Below, piece after piece: positions 42,667-55,396 of a stretch of DNA of 64,000 nucleotides. Under the pieces are notes generated by a model. That model ran no database searches, had not been told where the DNA came from, and saw nothing but the letters and a program-made list of their open reading frames with translations. Source of the stretch: Niallia taxi (lineage in GTDB: Bacteria > Bacillota > Bacilli > Bacillales > Cytobacillaceae). Position numbers and translations under genes: made by a program. Location of the stretch: NCBI RefSeq assembly GCF_004005475.1, contig NZ_RZTZ01000004.1, positions 62,001 through 126,000 on the forward strand. Direction: 5' to 3'. The first letter of the stretch is position 1, and each line of letters begins with the position of its first letter.

Positions 42667-43344
42667 ATGTTTTTCGTTTATTTTATCATCATTTTGATTG
42701 TACCAATATGGGCACAATTGAGAGTGAAAGGAACCTACAAAAAGTATGCAAAAATAAACTCGTCTTCGAGCTTAACAGGAAGAGAAGCAGCTAGAAAAAT
42801 ATTGGACGCAAATGGATTATTCGATGTTTATATTGAAGAAACACATGGAGTTCTTTCTGACCATTATGATCCCCAAGCGAAAGTAGTCCGATTATCTAGT
42901 GAGAATTATCATGGGCATTCTTTAGCGGCGGCCGCAATTGCAGCACATGAGGTGGGACATGCTCTCCAAGACCAACAGGCTTATTTCTTTTTACGAATAA
43001 GGCATGCATTAGTACCTGTTGCAAATATCGGGAGTAACTTTTCATGGATTTTAATCATGATAGGAATGATTGCAGGATTAACGAACTTTTTATTATTAGG
43101 AATTATCTTTATGGCAGTAGCTGTTTTGTTTCAGTTTGTTACATTGCCTGTCGAATTCAATGCATCCAACCGAGCGATGGATGAGGTGGTTTCACTTGGA
43201 ATCATCAGTAATGAAGAAGAAAGACAAACAAAAAAAGTGTTGAACGCAGCAGCATTGACATATGTGGCAGCAGCCGCGGTTGCGGTGTTAGAGCTGATCC
43301 GGTTAATTCTTATTTATACTGGAATGCAAAGAAACGAAGATTGA
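42667..43344 (+). CDS. YugP-family membrane zinc metallopeptidase, copy 2
   Basis: 225 residues, AGGAGGAGA upstream. Same length as the copy at 4806 and very similar throughout, with HEVGH at 94-98 and the same end IYTGMQRNED. Differences concentrate in the N-terminal third and a few surface positions. Here it has no YhdP/YhdT partners and lies ahead of cell-envelope genes. The pair is probably a lineage duplication with different expression. Confidence 0.85.
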   Translation: MFFVYFIIILIVPIWAQLRVKGTYKKYAKINSSSSLTGREAARKILDANGLFDVYIEETHGVLSDHYDPQAKVVRLSSENYHGHSLAAAAIAAHEVGHALQDQQAYFFLRIRHALVPVANIGSNFSWILIMIGMIAGLTNFLLLGIIFMAVAVLFQFVTLPVEFNASNRAMDEVVSLGIISNEEERQTKKVLNAAALTYVAAAAVAVLELIRLILIYTGMQRNED

Positions 43345-43461
43345 TGGATTCGTTACCATCGTAGAACGAAGGATTTATCTACGGTGATATGCACTATATA
43401 AAGTGGAAGCTGTGTTTTTGGAAATCAAATTATAACTCGAAATTATAGAAGGTGAAGCTAA

Positions 43462-44388
43462 TTGGAAAAGAGAAATTCAATAAAAAGGAAAAGCAAAGGA
43501 ATACGGTATTTCCTATCTGCCGTAGTTTTGCTGATGATTGTTATTGTTGCGTTTGGCGTTTATCAATTTAGAAGCGGCGTATTAGAGTCTACAAAGGATG
43601 TAAATATAAAAGGACAAAAGGATTATGATTTTCTGCCTACAGAACCTCAATTAGGAGAAATAAATATATTATTGATTGGCAGTGATTCAAGAGGAGAAGA
43701 ACATGCTCGTTCTGATACGTTAATGGTTGCCCATTATAATTCTAATACTAACAATATAAAACTAGCCTCCATAATGAGAGATACATATGTTGAAGTACCA
43801 GAGCATGGGCTTCAAAAAATAAACTCAGCATTCGCATTTGGCGGTCCAGAATTAGTGAGAAAAACATTGAAGGAAAACTTTGATTTAGATGTTAATTACT
43901 ATGCAATTGTTGATTTTACTGGTTTTTCTAAGTTAGTAGACATTATCGCTCCAGATGGCATACAGGTCGATATTCCGTATGAAATGTCTTATGGAATTGG
44001 AACGGTTTTAAAACCAGGTAATCAAGTACTGCACGGTAAAGATTTGTTGGGATATGTCCGCTTTCGTCATGACAGATTAAGTGATTTTGGTCGAGTCGCG
44101 AGACAGCAGGAAGTAATGTCAAAGCTGAAGGAACAAGCAATATCAGTTCATACTATTTATAACCTGCCAAAAATTATTGGACTCTCAACCCCTTATATTG
44201 ATACAAACTTAGATACTCCATCCTTATTGTCATTGAGCAAAGGGCTAATAATGAATGGATCAGAAGGATTGGATAGTATAAGAATCCCTGTTCAAGATTC
44301 TTATGAAAATGATGTAGTGAATGTAGGAGCTGTTTTAAAGACAGATTTAGACATAAATAAAGCTGCTATTAAATCCTTTTTTAATTAG
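43462..44388 (+). CDS. LytR-CpsA-Psr (LCP) family glycopolymer ligase
   Basis: 308 residues, TTG start 6 nt after AAGGTGA. One N-terminal membrane helix (about 14-34), then the extracellular LCP domain with INILLIGSDSRGEEHARSDT, MRDTYVEVPEHGLQKINSAF, GPELVRKTLKENF and VRFRHDRLSDFGRVARQQEV, including the Arg/Asp residues that bind polyprenyl phosphate. These enzymes attach teichoic acid or other glycopolymers to peptidoglycan. It is followed 35 bp later by uppP, linking two undecaprenyl-phosphate functions. Confidence 0.9.
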   Translation: MEKRNSIKRKSKGIRYFLSAVVLLMIVIVAFGVYQFRSGVLESTKDVNIKGQKDYDFLPTEPQLGEINILLIGSDSRGEEHARSDTLMVAHYNSNTNNIKLASIMRDTYVEVPEHGLQKINSAFAFGGPELVRKTLKENFDLDVNYYAIVDFTGFSKLVDIIAPDGIQVDIPYEMSYGIGTVLKPGNQVLHGKDLLGYVRFRHDRLSDFGRVARQQEVMSKLKEQAISVHTIYNLPKIIGLSTPYIDTNLDTPSLLSLSKGLIMNGSEGLDSIRIPVQDSYENDVVNVGAVLKTDLDINKAAIKSFFN

Positions 44389-44423
44389 AAAGAATAATAC
44401 TTAAGGAGATAAAAATACGAAAA

Positions 44424-45230
44424 ATGGATATTATCTTAATCATTAAAATGATCATTATCGGATTAGTGCAAGGATTTACTGAACCGATTCCTGTTTCCTC
44501 GAGCGGACATGTTATGATAGCCAGTCAAATTCTAGGTTTGGGAGAACAGGGCTTTACATTTGCAATATTAACGAATACTGCATCCTTACTTGCAATCCTA
44601 TTTATCTATCGAAAAGATATTCTAAGACTAGCATTTAATACGCTTCAGTACTTAAAGACAAAAGATAATAAATATAAAAACGATTTTCGGTTTGTTTGCT
44701 TTATCATTATCGGTACGATTCCAGCAGGTGTCCTAGGCGTGTTGTTAAGTGATTTTATTGCTGCAAATGTAAGTATGACTACAATTGCTATCATGCTGTT
44801 TGTCACAGGAATTGCTCTGTGGCTCATTCGAAATAGGAATGGAGTCAAGGGAGAGGCTGATATTACAGCTAAAGATGCTTTTCTTGTGGGATTAGGGCAG
44901 GCAATTGCTTTAGCGCCAGGAATAAGCCGCTCAGGTGCAACCATTATTTCAAGTATTGCAGTAGGGATAAAACAGGAAACAGCACTTCGATTTTCCTTTT
45001 TATTGTATATTCCCGTTAGTCTTGGCGGAGTTATCCTCGGATTCTCTGACTTTATTGGGGAACCAAATAAAGCGGAATTAGTCTTGCCTTACTTATCAGC
45101 ATTTATTGCAACGCTAATAATGAGCTATCTTGCAATGAAATGGTTTATGGGAATAATGAAAAAAGGAAAGCTAATATATTTTACATACTATTGTTTTAGC
45201 GTCGGAACTTTATTGTTAATTTTTTTCTGA
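44424..45230 (+). CDS. uppP: Undecaprenyl-diphosphate phosphatase
   Basis: 268 residues, about eight membrane helices. Catalytic motifs VQGFTEPIPVSSSGH (residues about 13-27) and PGISRSGATI (about 167-176) are intact. It regenerates undecaprenyl phosphate for wall synthesis and gives bacitracin tolerance. AAGGAG (44403-44408) is 15 nt from ATG 44424, but 6 nt from an in-frame ATA at 44415, hinting at a mutated former start three codons upstream. Operon with the LCP gene. Confidence 0.93.
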   Translation: MDIILIIKMIIIGLVQGFTEPIPVSSSGHVMIASQILGLGEQGFTFAILTNTASLLAILFIYRKDILRLAFNTLQYLKTKDNKYKNDFRFVCFIIIGTIPAGVLGVLLSDFIAANVSMTTIAIMLFVTGIALWLIRNRNGVKGEADITAKDAFLVGLGQAIALAPGISRSGATIISSIAVGIKQETALRFSFLLYIPVSLGGVILGFSDFIGEPNKAELVLPYLSAFIATLIMSYLAMKWFMGIMKKGKLIYFTYYCFSVGTLLLIFF

Positions 45231-45252
45231 TTTCCTAATTATCTTATTTGAA

Positions 45253-45281
45253 GCAGCTGCCTTTTTTGCAGCTGTTTTTTT
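45253..45281 (+). terminator. Rho-independent terminator
   Basis: CAGCTGC (45254-45260) pairs with GCAGCTG (45268-45274), T7 follows. Confidence 0.85.
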
Positions 45282-45476
45282 GTTGAAATTGAATATTTGC
45301 GTTATATATTTAGAAAATAACAGGCAAATTAGAAAATAGGAATAAACACCTAGAAAGCTTGCTCGATAAAAATCTCTTTATTCGAAACATAATCCTATTA
45401 TCCTAAGGAAATTGCCTATCCCGATAAATTTATAAAGCATACAATTACAGAGTACAAAAAATGAGAGGTGGTTCAT

Positions 45477-45791
45477 ATGAGTTTACCGAATATACCTGCA
45501 ATTCCAAACCTGCCTGAAATTCAACCTGAGAATGCTTTATCTTTAGTATTAGTCTCGATTGCATTAGAAGAAATCGGGCTTTCCCATATTATTAATGCAG
45601 AAGGCGAAAAAATCCAAGCGGCTATTTTTAGCGAAGGCAATAACCCAACTCCATATGATTTATTAGCTGTCAATCAAAGTGTAGAAAAAACGCTGCGTAC
45701 TGTAGTTAAATCCCAAATTGTCACAGAATTTAAGCTTCAAGAAGTGATTGAAGCATTAACAACATTAAATGGTGGATCCAAGACTTGTTAA
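45477..45791 (+). CDS. Small conserved hypothetical, possible spore-surface family
   Basis: 104 residues from ATG 45477 (GAGAGGTGG). The N-terminus is Pro/Asn-rich (MSLPNIPAIPNLPEIQPENA), followed by LVSIALEEIGLSHIINAEGE and a helical part with DLLAVNQSVEKTLRTVVKSQ. I recall similar short proteins beside collagen-like or exosporium genes in Bacillus, but that link is from memory and not visible here. No signal peptide. Confidence 0.6.
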   Translation: MSLPNIPAIPNLPEIQPENALSLVLVSIALEEIGLSHIINAEGEKIQAAIFSEGNNPTPYDLLAVNQSVEKTLRTVVKSQIVTEFKLQEVIEALTTLNGGSKTC

Positions 45792-46162
45792 TGGAAAAAA
45801 GAAAGGGACCTTGGACGACTATGTGGAACTTCGCATAATCTCCAGGTTCTTTATTGCTGTAATGGGTAAAGCATGAGCTTACCTTTTTATTATTAAAGCT
45901 GATGTTAATAAATTTGGAAATTCATCTCAGCTTCTTTTGGCTTATTTAATTTCTTATCATGTTATACCCCAATAAAATGAAGTTAGAAAGACCTAGATTA
46001 CCTGAGTATTTTTACTTATTCATTCCTGTTCTTCAACGAAGTCATTTATTATAGGGTGTTGTAGTAGCAATAATGATTAAACAGAACATACATGTCCTTT
46101 TATACAATTATTTGAAACTATACTCACTTTTCAAACGTAGATAAATAAAAGGAGGATTTTAA
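45792..46162. other. Intergenic region, hairpins only
   Basis: AAGCTGA (45896-45902) with TCAGCTT (45926-45932) and a following CTTTT make a terminator-like hairpin for the preceding gene. No gene or other feature recognised in the rest. Confidence 0.45.
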
Positions 46163-46609
46163 GTGAAAAAAACGAATAGGGTATCCTACTTCATAAAATT
46201 CATTTGGCTTATTGGATTAATCGCTTTAGCCATTATAGCTTTTCATTTAGATAATCAAATTCAACAATCTGCAAGTGAGACATATAGCTTATTACCTGTT
46301 ATTTGGAGTAAACTGGTCATTTCAATAATATTTGGTCTATATATTTCTCTTATTTTAGTAAAAAAATGGTCCATTAAACTAGATTTCTCTTTAATATGGT
46401 GTGTAGCTATTCCATCACTTATCCTTTCAGCCGCTTTTCCGATTTTAGCAAGCCTTTCATTGAGTGGACATCTACCAGAGATAGTAGAAAGCTCTCCAAT
46501 TACGTTTGGGCTACAAAAAATATTTTCCATGAATATTGTTGGAACTATTGCAGGTTTGACCATTATACTTAGCTTTTTTAATACTCAGTCAAACAATGTC
46601 GAGCAATAA
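46163..46609 (+). CDS. Four-helix membrane protein of unknown function
   Basis: 148 residues, GTG 46163 after AAAGGAGG. Hydrophobic segments about 9-27, 42-65, 75-100 and 120-140; a short external loop HLDNQIQQSASETYS. No family recognised, no operon partner. Confidence 0.6.
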   Translation: MKKTNRVSYFIKFIWLIGLIALAIIAFHLDNQIQQSASETYSLLPVIWSKLVISIIFGLYISLILVKKWSIKLDFSLIWCVAIPSLILSAAFPILASLSLSGHLPEIVESSPITFGLQKIFSMNIVGTIAGLTIILSFFNTQSNNVEQ

Positions 46610-46775
46610 AAAGAAGTTATGACATTCTTAATACAACTAGCAGGACAGCCTAGTTATAAGGTTTGTGAACAATAAAAAGCTGACTACATGCAAAAATTTA
46701 AAAATAAAGCAAAAAGAAAAGGTTTACATAAATCAGAATATATTGTATTATGGACTCAAGTAAATAAATTCAATT

Positions 46776-46856
46776 GAAGGTTGTTACTGATTATGCAGGC
46801 AAGACTTCAACAAATGCAGGGGATTAATGTCCTTTTATTTGTTGAAGTTTTGCCTT
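46776..46856 (+). promoter_or_regulatory. RAT antiterminator and terminator before licT
   Basis: GGTTGTTACTGATTATGCAG (46779-46798) with GGCAAGAC is a textbook ribonucleic antiterminator for BglG/LicT proteins. It overlaps a terminator: CTTCAACAAAT (46805-46815) with ATTTGTTGAAG (46837-46847), T-rich tail. LicT binding would prevent the terminator from forming, giving autoregulated induction. Confidence 0.9.
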
Positions 46857-46881
46857 TTTACGTTTCATTGGAGGTAGTAAT

Positions 46882-47721
46882 ATGGTAATAAACCAAATTA
46901 TCAATAATAATATTGCCATAAGTATTGATTCCCAAGGGGATGAAGTCATCCTAATTGGAAAAGGCCTGGCATTTAGTAAGAAAAAAGGAGAGGAGATCGA
47001 TAATAAGAAAATAGAAAAACGTTTTTATTTAGAGGACAAAGGTTTATATGCTAAATTCAAGAAGCTGCTTCAAGAAGTATCTGTCGAGGAAATAAATATA
47101 GCGGACGATATTATTAGTTTAGCCAGAAGAGAATTAAAGAAAGAGCTTAGTGAAAGTATCTATATTTCTTTACCTGATCACATCAGTTTAGCTGTCAATC
47201 GGATAAAAACTGGGCTAAATGTTAAAAATGGTTTGCTTTGGGAAATTAAAAAATTGTACAAAGAAGAGTATTCGGTTGCTAAAAAGGCAGTACAATTAAT
47301 AAATGAACGATTTAACATAGAACTTGGTGATGATGAAGCTGGATTTATTGCCTTTCACTTTGTAAATGCTCAACTAAACAGTGGAATGAACACGGTTGCA
47401 AAAATTACTAAGTTTATTAGTGAGATTATTAATATTGTAACTTACCAGTTGAAAATGACTATAGATGAAGAATCATTAAGTGGCTTTAGGTTTATTACTC
47501 ACTTGAAATTTTTTGCAAATAGGATGTTTTCACAAGAGGTAAATGAAAGCTCAGATGACCCCTTTTTATATGAAGTAGTAAAGGAAAGATACGCTACAGC
47601 ATTTGAAATTGCTCAAAAAGTGAAGAAGCATATTAATTTGCAGTATTCCTATAAAGTATCTGATATGGAGGTTACTTATCTTACCATTCATATTCAGCGC
47701 TTGTTAGAAAGGAAAAACTAA
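46882..47721 (+). CDS. licT: BglG/LicT-family transcription antiterminator
   Basis: 279 residues. RNA-binding CAT domain 1-56 (MVINQIINNNIAISIDSQGD), PRD1 about 65-170 and PRD2 about 171-279. The four regulatory His are at 100 (LPDH), 159 (AFHF), 207 (ITHL) and 270 (TIHI), as in LicT. It binds RAT sites upstream of itself and of bglP when beta-glucosides are present, and its activity is set by PTS phosphorylation. First gene of licT-bglP-bglH. Confidence 0.93.
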   Translation: MVINQIINNNIAISIDSQGDEVILIGKGLAFSKKKGEEIDNKKIEKRFYLEDKGLYAKFKKLLQEVSVEEINIADDIISLARRELKKELSESIYISLPDHISLAVNRIKTGLNVKNGLLWEIKKLYKEEYSVAKKAVQLINERFNIELGDDEAGFIAFHFVNAQLNSGMNTVAKITKFISEIINIVTYQLKMTIDEESLSGFRFITHLKFFANRMFSQEVNESSDDPFLYEVVKERYATAFEIAQKVKKHINLQYSYKVSDMEVTYLTIHIQRLLERKN

Positions 47722-47735
47722 ATATTATTATTCAA

Positions 47736-47826
47736 ACTTGTTACTCTGCGGGAGGCTAGACTTGGATTTATACTTGAAACTCATGTAAAAGTCATGAATT
47801 TTTAGTTGAATCCAAGTCTTTTTTTA
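47736..47826 (+). promoter_or_regulatory. Second RAT and terminator before bglP
   Basis: ACTTGTTACTCTGCGGGAGG (47736-47755) with CTAGAC is a diverged RAT. It overlaps a terminator, AGACTTGGATT (47758-47768) with AATCCAAGTCT (47809-47819) and T7. A second antitermination point lets bglPH be controlled more tightly than licT. Confidence 0.85.
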
Positions 47827-47848
47827 TTATTATCTGGAGGCGTTTTAG

Positions 47849-49699
<1,851 letters not shown>

Positions 49700-49705
49700 A
49701 AATAG

Positions 49706-51208
<1,503 letters not shown>

Positions 51209-51218
51209 CATTGTTTTT

Positions 51219-51246
51219 CAAAAAGGGCCATTTTAGGTCCTTTTTG
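51219..51246 (+). terminator. Terminator of bgl operon
   Basis: CAAAAAGG (51219-51226) pairs with CCTTTTTG (51239-51246). Confidence 0.7.
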
Positions 51247-51289
51247 TCATAGAAATTTATATAGATAATAGACTTGGAGGATATAGGTC

Positions 51290-52180
51290 ATGAAGGGGAT
51301 TATGCTTTTCTTATGTTTAATTTGGGGATTTAATTTTGTAATCATGAAAATGGGCAATGACTTATTTCCGCCAGTATTGTTTGCAGCCTATCGCTTCCTT
51401 CTGGGCACTATCGTGCTGTTTGGGTTATCTCTCTTAAAAAGAACTCCTATGCCAGCAAAAGGGCAGCTTAAGTGGTACATACTATGCGGATTGCTACAGA
51501 CAACATACTTCAATATCGCCATCCAAATTTCATTGAATTACATAAGTGCAGGTCTTACATCTGTATTAACATATAGCATGCCACTGTTTTTATCTGTTCT
51601 CGCCCATTATTTCATTCCTGGAGAAAAACTAACTCTCAACAAAACAATTGGAATATTAATCGGAATAATAGGCTTGTTTCTAGCAATGGATATACACCTA
51701 GGAGGAACAATATGGGCGCCAATTCTCGCTTTAAGCTCCGCAGTTACGTGGGCTTTATCCAGTTTAATTTTCAAGAAGAAATTACAAGGCTGTGATAATG
51801 TGCAATTTACAACATGGCAGATGGGGGCAGGAGCAGCAGGGCTGTTTCTTTATTCCTTCTGTTTTGAAAGTGGAACAGCAAACTGGAATGTTATGGCTGT
51901 ATTGTATCTATTATATTCTGGCGTTTTAGCTTCTGCATTGGCTTTTGTTTTATGGTCTTATGTCCTCTCTAAAACAGAAGCCAGTAAAGCGTCAGTTTCT
52001 TTACTGATTGTTCCCGTCGTTGGTACTTTGTCTGGATTTTTATTTCTGAATGAAGAGCTCAAAGTGATTACATTGCTAGGAATTTCCTTTGTTCTTGTAG
52101 GTATCTGGTTAGTCAATTTACCAGGCGGGAGCCGTATTACCTTATCTAGATTACTCGCATCAACAGATAAAAAGAATTAA
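51290..52180 (+). CDS. EamA/DMT-family transporter
   Basis: 296 residues, GGAGG upstream. Ten membrane helices in two EamA repeats (LIWGFNFVIMKMGNDLFPPV in the first; ALSSAVTWALSSLIFKKKLQ opening the second; LLIVPVVGTLSGFLFLNEEL near the end). The family exports amino acids, metabolites or drugs; substrate unknown. Not clearly in an operon. Confidence 0.85.
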   Translation: MKGIMLFLCLIWGFNFVIMKMGNDLFPPVLFAAYRFLLGTIVLFGLSLLKRTPMPAKGQLKWYILCGLLQTTYFNIAIQISLNYISAGLTSVLTYSMPLFLSVLAHYFIPGEKLTLNKTIGILIGIIGLFLAMDIHLGGTIWAPILALSSAVTWALSSLIFKKKLQGCDNVQFTTWQMGAGAAGLFLYSFCFESGTANWNVMAVLYLLYSGVLASALAFVLWSYVLSKTEASKASVSLLIVPVVGTLSGFLFLNEELKVITLLGISFVLVGIWLVNLPGGSRITLSRLLASTDKKN

Positions 52181-52200
52181 TTCGTGAAATAGATGAAGTA

Positions 52201-52244
52201 TGATAAAAACAGTTTGTCTTTAAGCAGGCATACTGTTTTTATCA
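52201..52244. terminator. Hairpin terminator after EamA gene
   Basis: TGATAAAAACAG (52201-52212) pairs perfectly with CTGTTTTTATCA (52233-52244). Confidence 0.7.
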
Positions 52245-52394
52245 TATGGTTTGAAAGAGTTTCAAGGGATATGTAAACAGTACACTAATAATGATTTACA
52301 AAAATACAAACACCTATTATAGTTATTAGAGAGTCTTTTTGTCTTTAATTAAAATGGTGCTGTACACAATAAAAACCAAAAGGAGATAGGGAAA

Positions 52395-53015
52395 ATGGAA
52401 TTCTGGGAATCAAGCTTTCTTGAAAAACAAACGATGTGGGGATTTGATCCTACAGATTCAGCAATCTTAACAAAGGATTTTTTTCTCGAAAAAAATATGA
52501 AGGACATACTAATACCAGGTATAGGCTATGGCAGAAATGCAAAGGTTTTTATGGAAAACGGCATAAATGTTACAGGTATTGAAATCTCCAAGACAGCGAT
52601 TGAACTGGCGCGGGACAATGGGCTCGATATTAATATCTTTCATGGTTCAGTTAATGAGATGCCTTTTGAGAATAAGCTTTATGATGGAATATTTAGTCAC
52701 GGGCTTATTCACTTATTAAATAAACAGGAGAGAGAAAAGTTTATTAGCGATTGCTATAACCAGTTAAAACCAGGCGGTTATATGATTATTACAACTGTTT
52801 CACAGGATGCGCCAATGTTTGGCAAGGGCAAACAAATAGATAAAGATTATTTTGAGATTATGGAAGGCTTAAAAATGTTCTTTTATGATGCTGAAAGTGT
52901 AAAACGAGAATTTGGTAAATATGGACTAGCAGAGTTTTCAGCCATAGACGAACCTAATAAGCACCATGAAAATGCACCAGCAATTAACTTTATTATGATT
53001 AAATGTAAGAAATAG
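52395..53015 (+). CDS. Class I SAM-dependent methyltransferase
   Basis: 206 residues, AAAAGGAGA upstream. Begins MEFWESSFLEKQTMWGFDPT; SAM-binding motif I ILIPGIGYGRNAKVF is a variant of the GxGxG loop, motif II IEISKTAIELA, and a later FDGIFSHGLIHLL. This TehB/thiopurine-methyltransferase-like group detoxifies small oxyanions or thiols. Monocistronic. Confidence 0.85.
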   Translation: MEFWESSFLEKQTMWGFDPTDSAILTKDFFLEKNMKDILIPGIGYGRNAKVFMENGINVTGIEISKTAIELARDNGLDINIFHGSVNEMPFENKLYDGIFSHGLIHLLNKQEREKFISDCYNQLKPGGYMIITTVSQDAPMFGKGKQIDKDYFEIMEGLKMFFYDAESVKREFGKYGLAEFSAIDEPNKHHENAPAINFIMIKCKK

Positions 53016-53025
53016 TGTAAAGGAC

Positions 53026-53054
53026 GCATCTTCTTGAAGAGGATGCTTTTTTTG
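53026..53054 (+). terminator. Terminator
   Basis: GCATC (53026-53030) with GATGC (53042-53046) and inner TCTTC/GAAGA pairing, T7. Confidence 0.7.
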
Positions 53055-53170
53055 CAAACTTAAGCGAGCAATATGTGTGACAGGTACTATTGTAAGGGAA
53101 ATTCCCATCTTAGAATAAAATCACCTTTTAGCTTCTTCGCAATTAATTAAGCATATTTACCAAAGTTAAT

Positions 53171-53248
53171 TTGCCTTAACAAAAAAATGTGCTATAATTT
53201 TCTAAATACTACAGATGTAGTTATAATCAAATTACTACATATGTAGTA
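53171..53248 (+). promoter_or_regulatory. Promoter with two BlaI/MecI operators before PBP gene
   Basis: TTGCCT (53171-53176), 16 nt, TATAAT (53193-53198). ACTACAGATGTAGT (53208-53221) and TACTACATATGTAGTA (53233-53248) are two dyads of the TACA-N2-TGTA type bound by BlaI/MecI. They cover the start site and early transcribed region, 25 bp centre to centre. Confidence 0.88.
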
Positions 53249-53267
53249 TTAAACCACATGAAATGAA

Positions 53268-55313
53268 GTGATAAATGTGAATAGTAGAGTTGAGAACAAC
53301 AGACGAAGCTTCAAGCCTTTACTATTATTTTTAGTCGTTATTGTAATTGTTTTCGGAGCCACGGCTTCCTACTTAATAATCAAAAAGAATGATAAAGCAT
53401 TATTTGAAGAGGCAGCTGCTAATTTTATTCGAATTTTAGAAAATAAGGATTATAAAAAATTAGGCAAGGCGTTGGATGAGCATTCATATAAGTCGTTAAA
53501 TTATACATTGGAGGAAGTTGAAGAAAAGTATGATCGTATATTCAATGGGATTAATATAACGGATATCCATGCTTCTCATGTTTCATTAGAAAAGGTGAAC
53601 AACAATCTTTATGAATTAAGTTATCAATTAAGCTTTACTACGCCGTTAGGAGCATTAGAAAAGCTGGAATATAAAACAGAAATGACGAAGAAAGATGATA
53701 AATATTTAGTGAATTGGGAACCTGCGTTAATTTTCCCTGGTATGGAAGGTAAAGATAAAATTTCGTACCAATATTTGAAAGCAGAACGGGGAGAAATTCA
53801 AGATCATTTAGGCAATGGCTTGGCAATAAATGAAACCTTTAAGTCGATGGGAGTTGTTGCTAAAGAATTAGGAGAGGGAAATGAAAAAGAGGCAAAGCTC
53901 CAAAAAATCAGCCAACAATTTGATCTATCGATGGAGGAGATAAATAAAAAACTAAATCAAAGCTGGGTCACAGATGAACTATTTGTCCCTTTAAAAACAA
54001 TCGAGTCAAATAAAGCAGTAGAACTACCGGGAGTTTCCTATCAGAATATCAAACTGCGATATTATCCATTAAAGGAAGCAGCAGCTAATTTAATTGGTTA
54101 TATCGGAAAGGTAACAAAAGAGGATAATGAAAAACATCCAAATTTAGTTGATGGCGATATCATTGGAAAAGCTGGCTTGGAAAAGGCGTTTGATAAGAGA
54201 CTGCGCGGTAAGGATGGCGGAGAAATATGGATTGTTGATGAAAATGGCGAAAATAAGCAGGAAATTCAAACAGTGGAAAAAGCGGATGGCGAAGATATAC
54301 AGCTGACAATAGATTCCTACATTCAATCAGAAGCATTTGAACATCTGAAAGGAAATGCTGGTTCGACGGTAGTAATGAACCCTAAAGAAGGCGGGCTTTT
54401 TGCTTTAGTTAGCTCCCCTTCCTATGATCCTAATAAAATGGTTCAAGGGATCTCTCAACAGGACTATGATCAATTTGCAAATGACGAAAAAAAACCATTT
54501 ATTTCGAGGTTTGCTGTTGGATATGCGCCTGGTTCTACCTTTAAAACGATAACAGCCAGCATTGGGCTTGATGCTAATGTGACGTATCCAGACAAGCTAA
54601 GAACCATAAATGGACGGAGCTGGAAAAAGGATGGGAGCTGGGGCGGTTATTCGGTTACGCGTGTTTCAGATGTACAAAATGTCGATATGAGAAAAGCATT
54701 AATCTATTCAGATAATATTTATTTTGCCCAAGAGGTACTTGAATTAGGGGAAGACGCCTTTAGAGATGGCTTAAAGAAGTTTATCTTTGGGGAGGAATTG
54801 GATTTACCAATTGCTATGAATCCAGCGCAAATCTCAAAGGAAAATACATTTAACTCAGAAATTCTGCTAGCAGATACAGCCTACGGTCAAGGCGAGTTAT
54901 TGATAAATCCTATTCAGCAGGCTGTGATGTATACTGTTTTTCAGAATGAAGGGAAAATAGTTTATCCGACATTGGTTAAAAGCAAAGAAAGCCCTAAAAC
55001 TAAATCAGCTATCACAAGTACAACAGCGAATGAAATGGAAAAAAGCTTAATAGAGGTTGTCAGTAATCCAAATGGAACAGCCCATCTCCTATATAACAAG
55101 CGATATCAGCTAGCTGGAAAGACGGGAACAGCAGAATTGAAATTGAAACAAGGTGAAAAGGGGAATGAAAATAGTTTCTTACTTGCCTTTGATACAGAAC
55201 AAGATAATTTTCTTTTGCTTTCACTTGTTGAAGGTTATTCAAAAGGAAGCTCAGCAACTCAGTTAAATAAATCATTTATTGAAAAGCTGTATGTATATTT
55301 TGGAATGCAGTAA
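53268..55313 (+). CDS. PBP2a/PBP3-type class B penicillin-binding protein
   Basis: About 681 residues; GTG 53268 or GTG 53277 could start it. Membrane anchor about 17-37, MecA_N NTF2-like domain (about 45-155), dimerisation domain (about 165-335), transpeptidase domain with S423-TFK, SDN 481-483 and KTG 618-620. Domain order and length match MecA of staphylococci and Bacillus PbpC. Such PBPs have low beta-lactam affinity and take over crosslinking. Two BlaI operators at its promoter and the blaI-blaR1 genes just downstream show it is drug-inducible. Confidence 0.9.
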   Translation: MINVNSRVENNRRSFKPLLLFLVVIVIVFGATASYLIIKKNDKALFEEAAANFIRILENKDYKKLGKALDEHSYKSLNYTLEEVEEKYDRIFNGINITDIHASHVSLEKVNNNLYELSYQLSFTTPLGALEKLEYKTEMTKKDDKYLVNWEPALIFPGMEGKDKISYQYLKAERGEIQDHLGNGLAINETFKSMGVVAKELGEGNEKEAKLQKISQQFDLSMEEINKKLNQSWVTDELFVPLKTIESNKAVELPGVSYQNIKLRYYPLKEAAANLIGYIGKVTKEDNEKHPNLVDGDIIGKAGLEKAFDKRLRGKDGGEIWIVDENGENKQEIQTVEKADGEDIQLTIDSYIQSEAFEHLKGNAGSTVVMNPKEGGLFALVSSPSYDPNKMVQGISQQDYDQFANDEKKPFISRFAVGYAPGSTFKTITASIGLDANVTYPDKLRTINGRSWKKDGSWGGYSVTRVSDVQNVDMRKALIYSDNIYFAQEVLELGEDAFRDGLKKFIFGEELDLPIAMNPAQISKENTFNSEILLADTAYGQGELLINPIQQAVMYTVFQNEGKIVYPTLVKSKESPKTKSAITSTTANEMEKSLIEVVSNPNGTAHLLYNKRYQLAGKTGTAELKLKQGEKGNENSFLLAFDTEQDNFLLLSLVEGYSKGSSATQLNKSFIEKLYVYFGMQ

Positions 55314-55331
55314 TTGGGAATAGATGCATAC

Positions 55332-55382
55332 TTTAAGCAATGAAACCTTCATGCTATAATAAATACTACAATTGTAAAAGTA
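55332..55382 (+). promoter_or_regulatory. Promoter and operator of blaI-blaR1
   Basis: TTTAAG (55332-55337), 17 nt, TATAAT (55355-55360). The dyad TACTACAATTGTAAAAGTA (55364-55382) has one perfect and one weaker half, so autorepression is probably weaker than repression of the PBP genes. Confidence 0.82.
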
Positions 55383-55396
55383 GGAGGTTTCAAAAT

